A stretch of 64,000 nt of DNA from Hyalella azteca (Eukaryota > Arthropoda > Malacostraca > Amphipoda > Hyalellidae). Position numbers and translations under genes: made by a program. Under the pieces are notes generated by a model. That model saw only the letters and a list, made by a program, of their open reading frames with translations. It was not told where the DNA came from and ran no database searches. This document shows, one piece after another, positions 63,898-64,000 of this stretch. The stretch is taken from NCBI RefSeq assembly GCF_000764305.2, contig NW_025947139.1:46990-110989 (forward strand), in the 5' to 3' direction. Each line of letters opens with the position of its first letter. Position 1 is the stretch's first letter.

Positions 63898-64000
63898 GGT
63901 TTTACCCCGCGCCTCTACGCGTATTGTGCTTTGCACGAGCTCTCATTATTCTACTCACAGTACGTGCGATTGTAGAGCGAGGTAAAGTTTTCACTCTCGC

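Overview
The window looks like a piece of an arthropod (probably insect) nuclear genome. It is AT-rich and intron-bearing, and it is packed with relics of retroelements and cut-and-paste transposons. It carries a short interstitial run of the arthropod telomere motif (CCTAA/TTAGG) near 17.42 kb. There are no operons, ribosome-binding sites, rRNA genes or CRISPR arrays. No intact single-copy host gene could be named. Nearly all recognisable coding sequence is degraded transposon protein.

Layout, left to right. 0-1.3 kb: a CR1/Jockey-group reverse transcriptase (RT) relic and an antisense hAT-type fragment. 2.4-5.4 kb: an antisense relic of a zinc-finger plus tyrosine-recombinase-like protein; its 3' part is repeated at 12.7-13.4 kb. 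5.5-11.6 kb: an antisense I-type LINE (ORF1 zinc knuckles, endonuclease, RT, RNase H) split by a PIF/Harbinger-like element at 7.62-8.66 kb. 11.6-12.5 and 49.2-50.1 kb: two copies, in opposite orientation, of one TTAA-flanked MITE family. 15.0-16.6 kb: a 0.5 kb direct repeat carrying a Harbinger-like transposase start, enclosing an RT fragment. 17.07-17.81 and 41.27-41.67 kb: two copies of an unassigned GGG...CCC element, each with a perfect 8-bp target duplication. 22.5-28.9 kb: spliced, coding-like relics (C2H2 protein, a three-exon gene, a DUF4806-like tail) whose introns carry mariner and LINE fragments. 30.6-33.7 kb: two LINE 3' portions from two families. 35.3-36.7 kb: an unrecognised intronless relic. 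38.8-39.9 kb: a non-autonomous hAT element. 40.8-42.2 kb: a nuclease-like retroelement C-terminus. 44.06-46.30 kb: an internally deleted piggyBac-like element. 50.76-55.67 kb: a 4.9 kb Harbinger-like element with a MADF relic and a nested mariner (53.94-54.76 kb). 56.5-57.7 kb: a RING-finger relic. 58.6-59.1 kb: a second MADF/Harbinger relic. 60.18-63.82 kb: a nearly complete Academ-like transposon.

The elements relate mainly by insertion history rather than by pathway. Six insertions can be delimited to the base from terminal repeats and target duplications (17.07, 38.8, 41.27, 50.76, 53.94 and 60.18 kb). One of them (41.27 kb) sits in a reading frame that is continuous once the insert and one duplication copy are ignored. 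Two Harbinger-like relics suggest the two-gene organisation (transposase plus MADF protein) known for that superfamily. All family assignments come from reading protein motifs; no database search was possible.
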